DNA from: Ignavibacteriota bacterium
Lineage (GTDB): Bacteria; Bacteroidota; Ignavibacteria; Ignavibacteriales; Melioribacteraceae
DNA length: 64,000 nt
Reading direction: 5' to 3'
NCBI GenBank assembly: GCA_016716225.1
Contig: JADJWT010000001.1
Coordinates: forward strand, 3,606,501-3,670,500
The notes beneath the pieces are model-generated. The model worked only from the letters and a program-made list of their open reading frames with translations, searched no databases and had not been told where the DNA came from. Positions 62,337 through 64,000 of this stretch are shown piece by piece. A program made the position numbers and the translations under genes. The first letter of the stretch is position 1. Each line of letters starts with the position of its first letter.

Positions 62337-62402
62337 TAGCTCAATAAAATAAAATTGTAAAATTCTTTAAAATATAAAATGAAGAACAATATCTCCGCTA
62401 AA

Positions 62403-64000
62403 TTAAATAGAATCGATTATTGAATTATATGTTTTACTAGGTCTCATAACATTCATTGTTAATTTTTCATCCGGTAGATAATAACCGCCAATATTTGCAG
62501 CTTTTCCTTGAACCGAAATTAATTCTTCAACAATTTTAATTTCATTTTCAAATAAATCTTTCGAAATTTTTTCGAATTTCTGTTTAATTTCCAAATCTGA
62601 ATTTTGCTGAGCAAGCGCTTCAGCCCAATACATCGATAAATAAAATGAACTTCCCCTATTATCCATTTCATTTACTTTTCTTGATGGCATTTTCCCGTTT
62701 TCTAAATATTTACCAATTGCAATATCAAGAGTTTCAGCAAGGATTTCTGCTTTTTTATTTCCAGATTTTTGTGCAATTGATTCAAGTGACGGAACCAACG
62801 CCGAATACTCGCCAAGCGAATCCCATCTCAGATGATTTTCTTTTAATAATTGCTGTACATGTTTTGGAGCTGAGCCACCGGCACCAGTTTCAAAAAGTCC
62901 GCCGCCATTTAGCAGTGGAACAATTGATAACATTCTAGCGCTTGTTCCTAATTCCAAAATTGGGAAAAGATCTGTTAAATAATCTCTAAGAACATTTCCC
63001 GTTACAGATATTGTATCCAAACCTTTTCTAGTTCTATCTAGTGTAAATTTCATTGCTTCTTGAGGCTTAAGAATTTTGATGATTAGGTTCTCAGTATTAT
63101 GTTCTGTTAAATAATTTTTAACTTTTTTAATTATTTCACTATCATGACTTCTATTTTCATCCAGCCAAAATACTGCTGGGGTATTTGAAGTTTTTGCTCT
63201 GTTCACGGCTAATTTAACCCAATCTTTTATTGCGGCATCTTTAGTTTGACACATTCTAAAAATATCACCGGATTCAACTTTTTGTTCGAGAAAAACATTT
63301 CCTTCAAAATCAACAACTTGTATTTTTCCATTATTTGAAGCTTGAAAAGTTTTATCATGTGAGCCATATTCTTCCGCTTTTTGTGCCATCAATCCAACAT
63401 TAGAAACAGCTCCCATTGTTGCGGGATCAAACTGACCGTTAACTTTTGCATCTTCAATTATTACGTTATACATTGTTGCATAAGATCTATCCGGAATCAT
63501 AGCAATACAATCTTGAAGTTCATCATTTTTATTCCACATTTTACCGCCGTCCCTTACAACATTAGGCATTGAAGCATCAACAATTACATCATTTGGAACA
63601 TGCAAATTTGTTTTGCCATTTCTGGAATCAACCATTGCCAATTGAGGTTGATACTTATATACTTCATTTATATCATTTTCAATTTCTGTTTTCTTTTCAA
63701 GCGGAAGTTTATTTAATTTTTCTAAAACATCTGTCAATCCGTTATTTACGTTTGCGCCAATTTCTTTTAATGTTTTAGCGTGTTTTTCCAAAGCTGATCT
63801 ATAGTAAACTGAAACTGCATGACCAAACATAATCGGATCAGAAACTTTCATCATTGTTGCTTTTAGGTGAAGTGAAAGTAAAACATTATCTTTATTTGCT
63901 TCTTCAATTTGTTCAGCATAAAATTTTCTTAATGCACTAACATTCATCACCGCTATATCAATAACTTCGCCATTCAACAAAGATAACTTTTCTTTTAGAA
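62403..64000 (-). CDS. icd: Monomeric NADP-dependent isocitrate dehydrogenase, 5' end outside the window
   Basis: The frame runs to the window edge, so the start is missing; about 532 of some 740 residues are seen. The sequence matches the monomeric IDH family, not the dimeric one: DPIMFGHAVSVYYRSALEKH, VPNDVIVDASMPNVVRDGGK, MIPDRSYATMYNVIIEDAK, LDTISVTGNVLRDYLTDLFP, and LFETGAGGSAPKHVQQLL. It oxidises isocitrate to 2-oxoglutarate with NADPH formation in the TCA cycle. The last gene in the window. Confidence 0.95.
   Translation of the reverse strand, partial: LKEKLSLLNGEVIDIAVMNVSALRKFYAEQIEEANKDNVLLSLHLKATMMKVSDPIMFGHAVSVYYRSALEKHAKTLKEIGANVNNGLTDVLEKLNKLPLEKKTEIENDINEVYKYQPQLAMVDSRNGKTNLHVPNDVIVDASMPNVVRDGGKMWNKNDELQDCIAMIPDRSYATMYNVIIEDAKVNGQFDPATMGAVSNVGLMAQKAEEYGSHDKTFQASNNGKIQVVDFEGNVFLEQKVESGDIFRMCQTKDAAIKDWVKLAVNRAKTSNTPAVFWLDENRSHDSEIIKKVKNYLTEHNTENLIIKILKPQEAMKFTLDRTRKGLDTISVTGNVLRDYLTDLFPILELGTSARMLSIVPLLNGGGLFETGAGGSAPKHVQQLLKENHLRWDSLGEYSALVPSLESIAQKSGNKKAEILAETLDIAIGKYLENGKMPSRKVNEMDNRGSSFYLSMYWAEALAQQNSDLEIKQKFEKISKDLFENEIKIVEELISVQGKAANIGGYYLPDEKLTMNVMRPSKTYNSIIDSI

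Overview
The window is a strongly AT-rich, gene-dense bacterial chromosome segment. It most likely comes from Ignavibacteriota (Ignavibacterium/Melioribacter relatives) or a neighbouring Bacteroidota/Chlorobi-group lineage. The best evidence is a type IX secretion sorting domain with the NYPNPFNPTT signature at 46020, together with a complete Na+-translocating NADH:quinone reductase operon, a CarboxypepD_reg-type TonB receptor, a propeller-type sensor kinase and a monomeric isocitrate dehydrogenase. No rRNA, CRISPR array, complete insertion sequence or prophage was seen.

Layout. 1-623: end-truncated surface protein with NTSG/NTAIGYQSL repeats. 937-2763: small ArsR - SRPBCC - DoxX - YdeI operon behind two palindromes, followed by a DUF4386 membrane protein. 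4030-6873: secreted GH2 glycosidase. 7031-15785: four-gene sensory operon (CheB-CheR-PAS fusion, two PAS histidine kinases, one REC-kinase hybrid) with no CheA, CheW or receptor nearby. 16107-19058: DoxX-like protein, a frameshifted relic of a glycoside hydrolase C-terminus, and a PabB-PabC fusion. 19147-25341: TetR-controlled RND tripartite efflux operon, with matching palindromes before tetR and at the tolC start. 25481-26108: RHH/PIN toxin-antitoxin pair. 26139-29220: fructosamine kinase family protein, low-molecular-weight phosphatase, AlaX-like editing protein, exported YciI-like protein and RlpA. 29284-37292: nqrABCDEF followed by DUF4870, CBS, apbE and a small cysteine-rich membrane protein that probably acts as NqrM. 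37506-43958: cysteine-desulfurase-like enzyme, a HisH-like amidotransferase lacking its catalytic residues, SlyD, octaheme cytochrome c, MATE pump and FKBP lipoprotein. 43960-51142: anchored protein, FG-GAP/T9SS protein, SthA, DUF1232 protein, orphan kinase, and an unassigned lipoprotein/coiled-coil pair. 51282-55092: propeller sensor kinase with NarL-type regulator. Then come thioredoxin and SerA. 57301-58379: decayed stretch with a tyrosine-recombinase relic and two tandem CZB genes, each broken by one in-frame TAA, beside two tRNA-Ser genes. 59041-64000: TonB receptor, a small unknown protein and monomeric IDH running off the end.

How the parts fit. The nqr block holds the enzyme plus two maturation functions: ApbE to attach FMN, and a probable NqrM for the cysteine-ligated metal centre. 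The octaheme cytochrome, thioredoxin, SthA and IDH belong to respiration and NADPH balance. Transport and carbohydrate genes (GH2, TonB receptor, RND and MATE pumps, T9SS protein) suggest a heterotroph using polymers. Several strong predicted hairpins are described. One lies inside a coding sequence at 43984 and could act as an attenuator. The least explained items are the twin nonsense-interrupted CZB genes, the dead HisH-like protein, the CheB-CheR/kinase cluster and the lipoprotein/coiled-coil pair.
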